64,000 nucleotides of DNA, taken from Sanderia malayensis (taxonomy: Eukaryota > Cnidaria > Scyphozoa > Semaeostomeae > Pelagiidae). The stretch spans positions 806,001 through 870,000 of the forward strand of contig RQOL01000618.1 of NCBI GenBank assembly GCA_013076295.1. The letters run 5' to 3'. The number at the start of each line of letters is the position of its first letter. Positions within the stretch are counted from its first letter, which is position 1. This document shows, in pieces, positions 43,985 through 53,551 of this stretch. The translations under genes and the position numbers were made by a program. The notes beneath the pieces are model-generated. The model made no database searches. It was not told the origin of the DNA and saw only the letters and a list, made by a program, of their open reading frames with translations.

Positions 43985-44870
43985 TTCATTCGCATCTGTG
44001 GCACATAGAGTACATCATTGTCTGTAAGTTTCAACTCTCTAGCTCTTACCATTTTCCAGGAAAAACTTTGTTTGTCCCAAAATCGTGAGTGTCTGACTCT
44101 GAGGTGCTTAACCAAAATGACCCCCGGAAATCAAAATTACTTGGAATTTAGCGATGAAAATTCATTCGCATCTGTGGCACATAGAGTACATCATTGTCTG
44201 TAAGTTTCAACTCTCTAGCTCTTACCATTTTTCAGGAAAAACTTTGTTTGTCCCAAAATCGTGAGTGTCTGACTCTGAGGTGCTTAACCAAAATGACCCC
44301 CGGAAATCAAAATTACTTGGAATTTAGCGATGAAAATTCATTCGCATCTGTGGCACATTGAGTACATCATTGTCTATAAGTTTCAACTCTCTAGCTCTTA
44401 CCGTTTTTGAGGGAAAACTTTGTTTGTACTAACATCGTGAGTGTCTGACTCTGAGGTGCGTGACCAAAATGACCCCCGGAAATCGAAATTACTTGGAATT
44501 TTGCGATGAAAATTAATTCGCATCTGTAGCACATAGAGTACAACCTTGTCTAAAAGTTTCAACTCTCTAGCTTTTACCGTTTTTGAGGGAAAACTTTGTT
44601 TGTACTAAAGTCGTGAGTGTCTGACTCTGAGGTGCGTGACCAAAATGACCCCCGGAAATCGAAATTACTTGGAATTTCGCGATAAAAATTCATTCGCATC
44701 TGCAGCACAAAGAGTGCATCCTTGTCTGAAAATTTCATTTATCTAGCTGTTACCGTTTTTCATGGAAAACTTTGTTTGTCCGAAAGTTGTGAGTATTTGA
44801 CTCTGAGTAGCGTGACAAAAATGACCCCCGGAAATAAAAAAGTACTGGGAATTTTGCGATGAAAAGAACA
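43985..44870 (+). repeat. Left 176-bp tandem array of the MULE element
   Basis: GTGAGTGTCTGACTCTGAGG recurs at 44084, 44260, 44436 and 44610, with a diverged copy near 44788. Each unit also has GACCCCCGGAAATC and ATTCGCATCTG. Short open frames through it are a by-product of the repeat. Confidence 0.95.
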
Positions 44871-44989
44871 TTAGTGATGAAGTATAAAGAACATATAGTA
44901 ATAAAGAATTGAAACGCTACAGTGTTGCTTGTTTGAGATCAACTATTCAACTGAAAAAATGTTATCATTGTACACAAGTTATAACAATA

Positions 44990-45176
44990 CAGTGGAATCC
45001 CGCTATAACGAACTCTGTAGGGACCGAGAAAATAGTTCGCAATAGCGGGAGTTCGTTATACAGAAGGGAAATTTTTTTATGAAGAACTACATCCCAGAAT
45101 CCAAGGGACGGGAGTTTTAGTTCGTAATAGTGGGAAGTTCGTTATAAGCGGGGTTCGTTATAGCGGGATTCCACTG
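44990..45176. mobile_element. Tc1/mariner-type MITE nested in the centre of the MULE element
   Basis: TA flanks both ends (44988-44989, 45177-45178). The termini CAGTGGAATCCCGCTATAAC and complement are perfect, with the sub-motif GTTCGTTATA repeated inside on both arms. Confidence 0.9.
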
Positions 45177-45229
45177 TATAACATTTATTATATGACACAT
45201 GAATCAAGTCAATCCAGCCCTAGTTGCTC

Positions 45230-46760
45230 ATTGAGCGGTCTTTCGGACAAACAAAGTTTTCCATGAAAAACGGTAAGAGCTACAGAAATGAAATTTTCAG
45301 ACAAGGATGCACTTTTGGTGCTGCAGATGCGAATGAATTTTTATCGCAAAATTCCAAGTAATTTCGATTTCCGGGGGTAATTTTGATTAAGCACCTCAGA
45401 GTCAGACACTCACGACTTTCGGACAAACAAAGTTTTCCATGAAAAACGGTAAGAGCTACAGAAATGAAATTTTCAGACAAGGATGCACTTTTTGTGCTGC
45501 AGATGCGAATGAATTTTTATCGCAAAATTCCAAGTAATTTCGATTTCCGGGGGTAATTTTGATTAAGCACCTCAGAGTCAGACACTCACGACTTTCGGAC
45601 AAACAAAGTTTTCCATGAAAAACGGTAAGAGCTACAGAAATGAAATTTTCAGACAAGGATGCACTTTTTGTGCTGCAGATGCGAATGAATTTTTATCGCA
45701 AAATTCCAAGTAATTTCGATTTCCGGGGGTCATTTTGGTCACGCACCTCAGAGTCAGACACTCACGATTTTGGGACAAACAAAGTTTTTCCTGGAAAATG
45801 GTAAGAGCTAGAGAGTTGAAACTTAGAGACAATGATGTATTCTATGTGTTACAGATGCGAATGAATTTTCATCGCAAAATTCCAAGTAATTTTGATTTCC
45901 GGGGGTCATTTTGGTCACGCACCTCAGTGTCAGACACTCACGACTTTAGTACAAACAAAGTTTTCCCTCAAAAACGGTAAAAGCTAGAGAGTTGAAACTT
46001 TTAGACAAGGTTGTACTCTATGTGCTACAGATGCGAATTAATTTTCATCGCAAAATTCCAAGTAATTTCGATTTCCGGGGGTCATTTTGGTCACGCACCT
46101 CAGAGTCAGACACTCACGACTTTAGTACAAACAAAGTTTTCCCTCAAAAACGGTAAAAGCTAGAGAGTTGAAACTTTTAGACAAGGTTGTACTCTATGTG
46201 CTACAGATGCGAATTAATTTTCATCGCAAAATTCCAAGTAATTTCGATTTCTGGGGGTCATTTTGGTCACGCACCTCAGAGTCAGACACTCACGATTTTG
46301 GGACAAACAAAGTTTTTCCTGGAAAATGGTAAGAGCTAGAGAGTTGAAACTTAGAGACAATGATGTATTCTATGTGCTACAGATGCGAATGAATTTTTAT
46401 CGCAAAATTCCAAGTAATTTCGATTTCCGGGGGTCATTTTGGTCACGCACCTCAGAGTCAGACACTCACAACTTTAGTACAAACAAAGTTTTCCCTCAAA
46501 AACGGTAAAAGCTAGAGAGTTGAAACTTTTAGACAAGGTTGTACTCTATGTGCTACAGATGCGAATTAATTTTCATCGCAAAATTCCAAGTAATTTCGAT
46601 TTCCGGGGGTCATTTTGGTCACGCACCTCAGAGTCAGACACTCACGACTTTAGTACAAACAAAGTTTTCCCTCAAAAACGGTAAAAGCTAGAGAGTTGAA
46701 ACTTTTAGACAAGGTTGTACTCTATGTGCTACAGATGCGAATTAATTTTCATCGCAAAAT
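45230..46760 (-). repeat. Right, inverted 176-bp tandem array of the MULE element
   Basis: AGAGTCAGACACTCACGA recurs about every 176 bp from about 45398 to 46636 (eight clear sites). Units fall in two subtypes: one with TTTTCCATGAAAAACGG (45240-45640), one with TTTTCCCTCAAAAACGG or TTTTTCCTGGAAAATGG. Blocks of two different units appear duplicated together (45780-46100 resembles 46300-46600), showing unequal exchange. Confidence 0.95.
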
Positions 46761-47328
46761 TCCGAGTAGTTAGCCCACAATAACAATTACAAATAACATC
46801 ACTTCGAATCCACGGCCAAATAGTAGTTTCCTTAGGCCAATCCACGGCTGAATCCCCGGCCAAAAAGTAGTTCATGCATCTATCTGATCTTGATGATCAG
46901 GCCATGCCAAAAATCAAATCAGATACAAACAACAACAACAACATGATTATGCTGTCCATTCCATTCCATCCCAAATCCCACCCACTGTGAAGTAAAAAGG
47001 GTGAGGTGCCGGGGTTTCCATGATGCTTCCCAGCGGTACCGAACAACTCCAAAGAATTCAAAATGCTTTTCCTCATACACCATTGCCATCTATGATGTCA
47101 TCCACCCACTGTACTGAACATGGGTAAATGTAGTTTGCTGAAATTGATGGAGAAAGGTAGCAACAGGGATAATTCACGAATAGCGTTGTGCATCTTTTCC
47201 ACTCAGGTGGACTTGAATGCAAACAAGAATGATGGAAGATCGGAAAATCTATAATGATTAAATATATCTAAAATTTATAATGAGCAGTACTTAAAAATCA
47301 TATGAAATTGTGTTGTACTGTCCCAAAG

Positions 47329-48396
47329 TTAGGTCCAGGTGGTTCTAAATACTTGTACTTTATTCGACTCAAATAAAGATATGATTCGACGCTTCCAGGC
47401 CTTAAGTTCTCTTTTCATTTCTCTTCGTAGATCAGGCATCCCAAAACCATAGATAAAGGGATCAACTTGAGCGTTCAACGATGCAAGGAATATAGAGACA
47501 CGCCTGAACTTTGATTCGTCGTTCTTCTCTTTGAAACCAGTGAAAATAATGTATGAAACCAAAGGAAGCATGCATGCCTTGTACATTATTATAGCGTAGC
47601 TTGCATTGAAGGCCAGTTTGAGTTGCCGTCTTCTTACATCACTCACTTCTGCTTGTCTTCCAAAGTTAAAACTTGGATGTACCGTCGTCTTTCTCATTGA
47701 CAATAGATATAACCGACTTTGTAAAATAAACATGATGACAGAGGTGGGTACAACAACAGCTACATACATAATATCAAGTGTTGTGGTTAGAGGCACAACT
47801 ACTGCTGAATAATTTGGTTTGTAGCGTTTGTAGTCGATGAATCCACAAATGGAGCCAGTTATCCAGATAGCATAAATTATCCTTTTGACACGTTCCTCGG
47901 TAAATATCGTATGAACTCGAAAGCAATGAAAACAGGCAACATAACGCTCTATTGAAAGCAAAAGAATGCTTCCAGTGCTGGTGACAACAGTTCCAGAAAA
48001 AAGTGTGGCAATTAATTTCCGATCAAGCTGACAGGCGAATGACTTAGTTTCCCGATTTGTATGTGCTCCAAGAAAAACACAAAAAAACATTCCATACGTC
48101 TGAACAACATCTGACACGGCAAGGCTGGCCAAAATATGATGACAACTCAGTGTCAATCTCGGATTTCGAATTAAGATTTTCAACATAAGAATGTGGAAAA
48201 GAAAAATTACAAAATATCGAATTGTTAGAAAATTGAACTGCGCATCAGCCATGCATCTGTAAGGCAATAAAGTTCCATTTGTACTGTTCATGTTCTGATA
48301 AAAACTCCACAGCGACGTATGGTTCACAATAAATCCTGATAATTGCCCTTCCTTATGGAAGCTTTCAAATGTGAAAAAACCCTTTAAATTGACCAA
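47329..48396 (-). CDS. Class A (rhodopsin-family) orphan GPCR, intronless
   Basis: This 355-residue protein has seven predicted helices: about 56-76, 86-110, 125-150, 172-188, 207-227, 262-287 and 299-317. Class A features are LASLAVSDV in helix 2, ERY at 150-152 in place of DRY, a conserved Cys at 122 before helix 3, AIWITG in helix 4, a helix-5 Pro, and a helix-7 DPFIY (312-316) variant of NPxxY. It has N-glycosylation sites N25HT, N37ST and N40GT and no cleavable signal peptide. A basic tail follows helix 7. Single-exon lineage-specific class A receptors are common in cnidarians. The ligand cannot be predicted. It ends 453 bp from the MULE element. Confidence 0.85.
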   Translation of the reverse strand: MVNLKGFFTFESFHKEGQLSGFIVNHTSLWSFYQNMNSTNGTLLPYRCMADAQFNFLTIRYFVIFLFHILMLKILIRNPRLTLSCHHILASLAVSDVVQTYGMFFCVFLGAHTNRETKSFACQLDRKLIATLFSGTVVTSTGSILLLSIERYVACFHCFRVHTIFTEERVKRIIYAIWITGSICGFIDYKRYKPNYSAVVVPLTTTLDIMYVAVVVPTSVIMFILQSRLYLLSMRKTTVHPSFNFGRQAEVSDVRRRQLKLAFNASYAIIMYKACMLPLVSYIIFTGFKEKNDESKFRRVSIFLASLNAQVDPFIYGFGMPDLRREMKRELKAWKRRIISLFESNKVQVFRTTWT

Positions 48397-48829
48397 AACT
48401 ATTCTACACTAATCAAATTAGTGCAGAATAGAATGGCATTGTACTGCATTATATCAACTCGATCATGCATAATTAGACAGAATGAGACACACACGATTTT
48501 TTTATAAGAAACCGGTTTATAAGAAACTTAGTTCTAAAAAACTAAGGTTCACTGTCACAGAAACTAAACATGCACAGCACATGCATCTTTCCGAAACAGC
48601 AAGATGAGGTTGGCAAATCCTTTACAAATGAATTGTTTTTATATTGCCTCTTGCATTGAATAGATGATTTGAACGATCCTTATCAAGAAAAATGCTTTTA
48701 ATTGTACTCGAATTTCGAGACGTTCAATAATACCCTTAAGAATGCAAGTCAATCTCTATTCAATAACGTGAAAGTAAATTTTAGTAAACTATGGGCACTG
48801 CAAAAGCTTCACTTAGTCCCGTATTAGGG

Positions 48830-49205
48830 TCTGGTCATGGTAGACGGGACAGCCCGTTTAAGCGAAATCCATTCCGCTTGAAGAATCATGGTAGAAAGTA
48901 TATTGTTTATTAAATTTAGTGCCTAGGTGACGGGGGTTTCAAACCATTCGAATCCCACTTATCCGAAATAAAAGCATGTCAACTCAAATTGCCAGATGTG
49001 AAATCATCAAAGTCGCATGTGCTGATTTGAAGTTGTGTGGCTAGACTCATTGCATTGCGTCCCTGTGCCTCGCTCGTTTTTGCTCCTTGTGTTGAGCGAG
49101 TTCTGAGCGAGGCACAAGGACGCAATGTAATGAGTCTATTGTGTGGCCAGCCCAGGTGATTAACGACCATGTAAAGCCAGGTTGGAAATTGTTTCACCTG
49201 GTCCA
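48830..49205. repeat. Dispersed repeat, copy 2 (see 4790-5112), interrupted by a palindromic MITE
   Basis: The same ordered blocks as in copy 1 are seen (GTAGACGGG, GCGAAATCC, CCCACTTATCC, AACTCAAATTGCC, AACGACCATGTAAA), but the block after AGTTGTGTGGC is split by the 97-bp element 49042-49138. From 48397 to 48829 I see no gene; it holds fragments such as TTATAAGAAACCGGTTTATA that recur near 52205. Confidence 0.6.
49042..49138. mobile_element. 97-bp near-perfect palindrome MITE with a 9-bp target duplication
   Basis: TTGTGTGGC is duplicated at 49033-49041 and 49139-49147. The element is almost all inverted repeat: TAGACTCATTGCATTGCGTC...GACGCAATGTAATGAGTCTA, with GTGCCTCGCTC against GAGCGAGGCAC inside and a short loop. 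The 9-bp duplication suggests a MULE-type mobiliser. Comparison with copy 1 at 4790-5112 shows the empty site. Confidence 0.88.
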
Positions 49206-49706
49206 GCCAACCTGACCCATATAAACAGGTAGACAGGGAAATTACTAGAACCATCTAGCAAACTGCCTAACCCTAAATTTTATTTCGGATTCGGGTTTTC
49301 CATGTTGAAAAGTATCTAAAACTGCCAGGGGCCATTTCGGGCGTGGCCCGATATTCACGTGATTCATGGCCACACCTACCCACGGTCTGAAAAAAATTTT
49401 TTTGGATTTTTTGAAACAATTTTTCACCAGTGTATAGTGCATCATAAGGCAAGAAAGAAATTATAAAACACTTATTACTTTTCTCTTACCATTCGGGGGG
49501 TACAACGTCTCAAAGTTTGTGTTGTTGTTGTTGTTCGAAAACATCAAGTTTTCGATATTTCGCGTATAAGCCGAAATTTTCGATTCGAAATCCATAGTTA
49601 CAATAAAAATAGTTAAAGTGGTGTATTTCCACTATCTACAATGTATCTTTGTTTTGTCTAGAAGGTTTTATCGAAATATCAAGGCAGCCATCCGTCGCAC
49701 GAATCT

Positions 49707-50545
49707 TCATTGGACAGAAAGTCCGAACTTCCCACGCGCTTTCATCTGCTTCAGATAATATGGCTTGTTCTGCGTTAGATAGCGTTGTTTCATCATCACC
49801 ATTGTAAATGCTTGCCGATTTTTCCTCTTGAAGATGTCATCATCTTGAATTGAAGATATCTTCCGTTTTCTTTTCTTTGTTTTTGGCGCGGTGGCTTCAC
49901 TTGACTCATCCCCTACATCGGCGGAGGCCTTTTGGGAAGAATTTCGTTTTTTCCTCTTTTTAATAGAAACGACGCTGGTAACTGGCTTCCAGTAAACCAC
50001 ACTGGCGACACGATATTTCTACAGGATCCCATTGCCATCCGTTTTCTTCAAAAAGGATTGGTGGCACTTGCGGCAAGTGACAATGATACCACAAAACGCT
50101 CGATAATGGCAGCGTTTAATTGCCCGTTCTACTGACTTTGGGTCTGGTGGTATGCCCATAGATGATTTTGTTTCATTTCTTTATATAGTCGTATTCTCGT
50201 ATTCGAGTATGCCTCATCTGCTTTTCCACTGTATATGTCTTTTCGAATGAATTCCTTTATATCTTCAATATCGTTTTCTTTTATGCTTCTTTCGCTTCCA
50301 AGTTTCTGCAATGAAGCAAAATCTCCTAGCTTCTTCTTGACCTTCTGGAGTACACGAACTTTTCCAGCTTTGTAAAAATACGACGTTGAGTCACATCCTG
50401 TTAGACAGTGCAGTGTTGGTAACGCAGTGACAACTTTTGGATGAAATGCCTTCTCCGATTGGATAAAATGCTTTCTCCGATTTATGCAGCCACCTAATGA
50501 TTCACAACCGGTAATGCTTGGAATGGTGAATGAAAGGAGTGTCAA
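49707..50545 (-). pseudogene. Left-arm copy of the 'TGCD' transposon ORF (fragment)
   Basis: On the minus strand, LPTLHCLTGCDSTSYFYKAG heads a frame that continues through KKLGDFASLQKLGSERSI to KEMKQNHLWAYHQTQSQ (50545-50129). A second frame (50000-49707) has VYWKPVTSVVSIKKRKKRNS and a lysine-rich tail with nuclear-localisation character. Between them the frame is broken, where a PPDPKSVERAIKRCHYRAF-like segment and a NGW-W-type segment can be read in other frames. I recall the order LPxLHxxTGCDxxS, LPPx, HYQ, GW, W-x-x-G-x-QLP from uncharacterised cnidarian proteins that are probably transposon-derived. The N-terminal part is missing. Confidence 0.7.
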
Positions 50546-50649
50546 AAGCTGTTTGCGGAAGAGAAGAGGTGCACCCAGAGCCCAAGTGCATGTAACAGGT
50601 GTCGAGCAAAGGATGTTAGAGGGAGGAAAGTGGCAGGAATTTCTTCATA

Positions 50650-51482
50650 ATGGCGCCAATAAACGAATTTCTTGGAGAAAAGTTGTCACTTGCGTTACCA
50701 ACACTGCACTGTCTAATAGGATGTGACTCAACGTCGTATTTTTACAAAGCTGAAAAGGTTCGTGTACTCCAGAAGGTCAAGAAGAAGCTAGGAGATTTTG
50801 CTTCATTGCAGAAACTTGGAAGCGAAAGAAGCATAAAAGAAAACGATATTGAAGATATAAAGGAATTCATTCGAAAGACATATACAGTGGAAAAGCAGAT
50901 GAGGCATACTCGAATACGAGAATACGACTATATAAAGAAATGAAACAAAATCATCTATGGGCATACCACCAGACCCCAAGTCAGTAGAACGGGCAATTAA
51001 ACGCTGCCATTATCGAGCGTTTTGTGGTATCATTGTCACTTGCCGCAAGTGCCACCAATCCTTTTTGAAGAAAACGGATGGCAATGGGATCCTGTAGAGA
51101 AAATCGTGTCGCCAGTGTGGTTTACTGGAAGCCAGTTACCAGCGTCGTTTCTATTAAAAAGAGGAAAAAACGAAATTCTTCCCAAAAGGCCTCCGCCGAT
51201 GTAGGGGATGAGTCAAGTGAAGCCACCGCGCCAAAAACAAAGAAAAGAAAACGGAAGATATCTTCAATTCAAGATGATGACATCTTCAAGATGAAAAATC
51301 GGCAAGCATTTACAATGGTGATGATGAAACAACGCTATCTAACGCAGAACAAGCCATATTATCTGAAGCAGATGAAAGCGTGTGGGAAGTTTCGGACTTT
51401 CTGTCCAATGAAGATTCGTGCGACGGATGGCTGCCTTGATATTTCGATAAAACCTTCTAGACAAGACAAAGATACATTGTAG
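50650..51482 (+). pseudogene. Right-arm copy of the 'TGCD' transposon ORF (fragment)
   Basis: Mirror image of the left-arm fragment. LPTLHCLIGCDSTSYFYKAE starts near 50696 and runs to about 50943, one frame shorter at the end (RKTYTVEKQMRH against RKDIYSGKADEA, a 1-nt indel). The second part 51078-51482 reads through KKRKRKISSIQDDDIFKMKN and ends at 51482. A third frame at 51022-51204 shows NGWQWDPVEKIVSPVWFTGS and QLP, the best evidence for the family's C-terminal motif. The two arms differ at a handful of sites, so they are near-identical but no longer identical. Confidence 0.7.
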
Positions 51483-51890
51483 ATAGTGGAAATACACCAC
51501 TTTAACTATTTTTATTGTAACTATGGATTTCGTATCGAAAATTTCGGCTTATACGCGAAATATCGAAAACTTGATGTTTTCGAACAACAACAACAACACA
51601 AACTTTGAGACGTTGTACCCCCCGAATGGTAAGAGAAAAGTAATATGTGTTTTATAATTTCTTTCTTGCCTTATGATGCACTATACACTGGTGAAAAATT
51701 GTTTCAAAAAATCCAAAAAAATTTTTTTCAGACCGTGGGTAGGTGTGGCCATGAATCACGTGAATATCGGGCCACGCCCGAAATGGCCCTGGCAGTTTTA
51801 GATACTTTTCAACATGGAAAACCCGAATCCGAAATAAAATTTAGGGTTAGGCAGTTTGCTAGATGGTTCTAGTAATTTCCCTGTCTAAGG

Positions 51891-52851
51891 TCCTTAATCT
51901 CCTTTGCAAAGTAAAGCTTTTGAGACTCTCATACACATAAAGGTGAGAGCCAGACATGCATTTGGATGGCCCACACACAATTGCAACGCACGAATGTAAG
52001 TTGATGTTGTTGTTGTTGCTGCAAAATTATATTCGATAAAATTGATGAACAGTACGAACTGAAGCCGAACGAAAAACCTTTGCTTTACAAAATTCTTACA
52101 GATTTAATAAGCTGGATGCTGTTGTAAAGCCTAAGACTTCATCTTTAAATTCAAGCAACCACTCAACTGATTTTAATGATAATTTTCATTAATACACCCA
52201 TTCTTTTTATAAGAAGCCATTTATAAGAAACCGCAGGGCGATATGTTCAAAACTTAAGAAACTTTGGTAGGGGATTTCATGTGACTAAGAAACGTTAAGA
52301 AACTTTCTATGTTGTTTATACTTTTTTATTTGTGCGAATTGAACTGTTAAAGTGGTAATCTTATATTTATGTGTGACATCTGTGTGTCACCAGTAGCAGA
52401 GAGGTGGTTGCTTATAACAATCTGGCAACCCTCCTTACCAGGGGACTTTTATAATATCGATTCTTTATTATCGAGGTCAGAGAATAAAAATAAACTTGGA
52501 AACATCAACAATTTTGATCGGAAACATGATTTTTGATGACATCATGCGGATACGTGTGCATGAAACGCCATCATAGCTGTTTGTTGAGTTATTATTAAAA
52601 TGTGAAAATAACGCCACTGAACAGTGCTTGATTAGGCCTTTAGAATGCAAATTATCATCAATCCAATGACGTCATAACGTGGGCAGTTGTTTGTGTTTGG
52701 CACTCAATCTTGGACAAGCTAAGCAAGACAATGTGATTGTGCATGTGTGTCGTGACAAGCTGCAGGACATACATGTATGCAAATAGCCAATCGCAGCACA
52801 GATAAAGTGATTTACGTCGATAAGCCATTTAATTTCCAAATATTGATTTAA
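51891..52851. other. Intergenic stretch without a recognisable gene
   Basis: I see only AT-rich DNA, a GTTGTTGTTGTTG microsatellite (52003-52018) and TTATAAGAAGCC / TTATAAGAAACCG fragments near 52205 that also occur near 48508. No splice-linked exons were found. Confidence 0.5.
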
Positions 52852-53527
52852 GGCCTGGTTACACTGTAGATAATAAATTAGATATTCCCAATTTAGAAAC
52901 GCTAAAAACGGAAACGATTATCTTATAGTGTATACGCGCCATTTAGATAATAATTTAGATAATACAGTTAAAGCATCATGACTCAACTATAACCAGCGAG
53001 GAAAGTGGCAAACCGTGAGGTATTTACGTAAAAGAATATCGAAAACATCTTATCATACATTTCATACATTTCTTCAGTCACTTTTTGTGGGGTGTGCCAT
53101 TCCTCAAGTTGTACAGAATTTCATGTTATAATAAAATAAATTCATGTCAAAAACATTATCAGCTTCCATTTTCACCGACATAGTTTGTGAATTTACTCTG
53201 TGCGTCCATTTTATTGTTCAAAATCAATTATATACCGTTTACGATGCTTTTCGCTTCCAAAATTGCCAAGGAATACAACGCGAGACAGTCGGTGTTTGTT
53301 TGTCTCGCGATTTGACACATCATGCTGGGAAAATCTTGATGAATAAAATCAAAAAGTTTTGATTTTATTCATCAAGATTTCACAGCACGATTTGACAGTT
53401 TGCTTCTTGCCGCTAATTGGAATTTAGATATCTTGCGTTATGTTACACACGAAGATATCTATCAGACAGGCTATTTGTGGTATGTCTGGAGGAATATCTA
53501 ATTCATTATCTACAGTGTAACCAGGCC
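52852..53527. mobile_element. 676-bp MITE with GGCCTGGTTACACTG termini and TTTAA/TTAA duplication
   Basis: The left end GGCCTGGTTACACTGTAGAT mirrors ATCTACAGTGTAACCAGGCC at the right, with TTTAA at both borders (52847-52851, 53528-53532); a TTAA duplication is equally possible. The inverted match runs about 45 bp. Inside, ATGAATAAAATCAAAAAG faces CTTTTTGATTTTATTCAT nearby, a second hairpin at about 53337-53375. No coding potential. Confidence 0.8.
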
Positions 53528-53551
53528 TTTAAAAATAATAATAAAAGTGGG

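Larger units (their letters stand above)
43854..46875. mobile_element. Mutator-like (MULE) non-autonomous element with opposed internal arrays
   Basis: A 9-bp target duplication GCATCTATC (43845-43853, 46876-46884) flanks termini ATGAACTACTTTTTGGCCGG and its complement. Terminal repeats run about 110 bp (to near 43980 and from about 46765) with few mismatches. The interior is nearly all 176-bp tandem repeats: about five units in one orientation (43985-44870) and about nine in the opposite orientation (45230-46760), so the whole element folds back on itself. A mariner-type MITE sits in the centre. No transposase is present. Nine-base duplications and long terminal repeats point to MULE; hAT (8 bp) is less likely. 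Confidence 0.85.
49230..51887. mobile_element. 2.66-kb giant-armed palindromic DNA transposon (Academ-like family, member 1)
   Basis: The termini TAGACAGGGAAATTACTAGA and complement are flanked by AGG (49227-49229, 51888-51890), a 3-bp target duplication. The inverted arms extend about 1.2 kb each (49230 to about 50437; about 50677 to 51887) with very few differences, leaving a spacer of only about 240 bp. Both arms carry the same partial ORF read from the centre outward. Three-base duplications fit the Academ superfamily, which is described with 3-4-bp duplications and, in some members, an XPG-type nuclease; the ORF type supports this but assignment is tentative. Member 2 is at 59556-61846. 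Confidence 0.82.

Noticed and set aside
45280..46508. Repeated open frames of 66-81 codons with near-identical products on both strands
   Set aside because: They track the 176-bp tandem units of the MULE element and have the same period; the open frame is a property of the repeat, with no recognisable domain or splice context.
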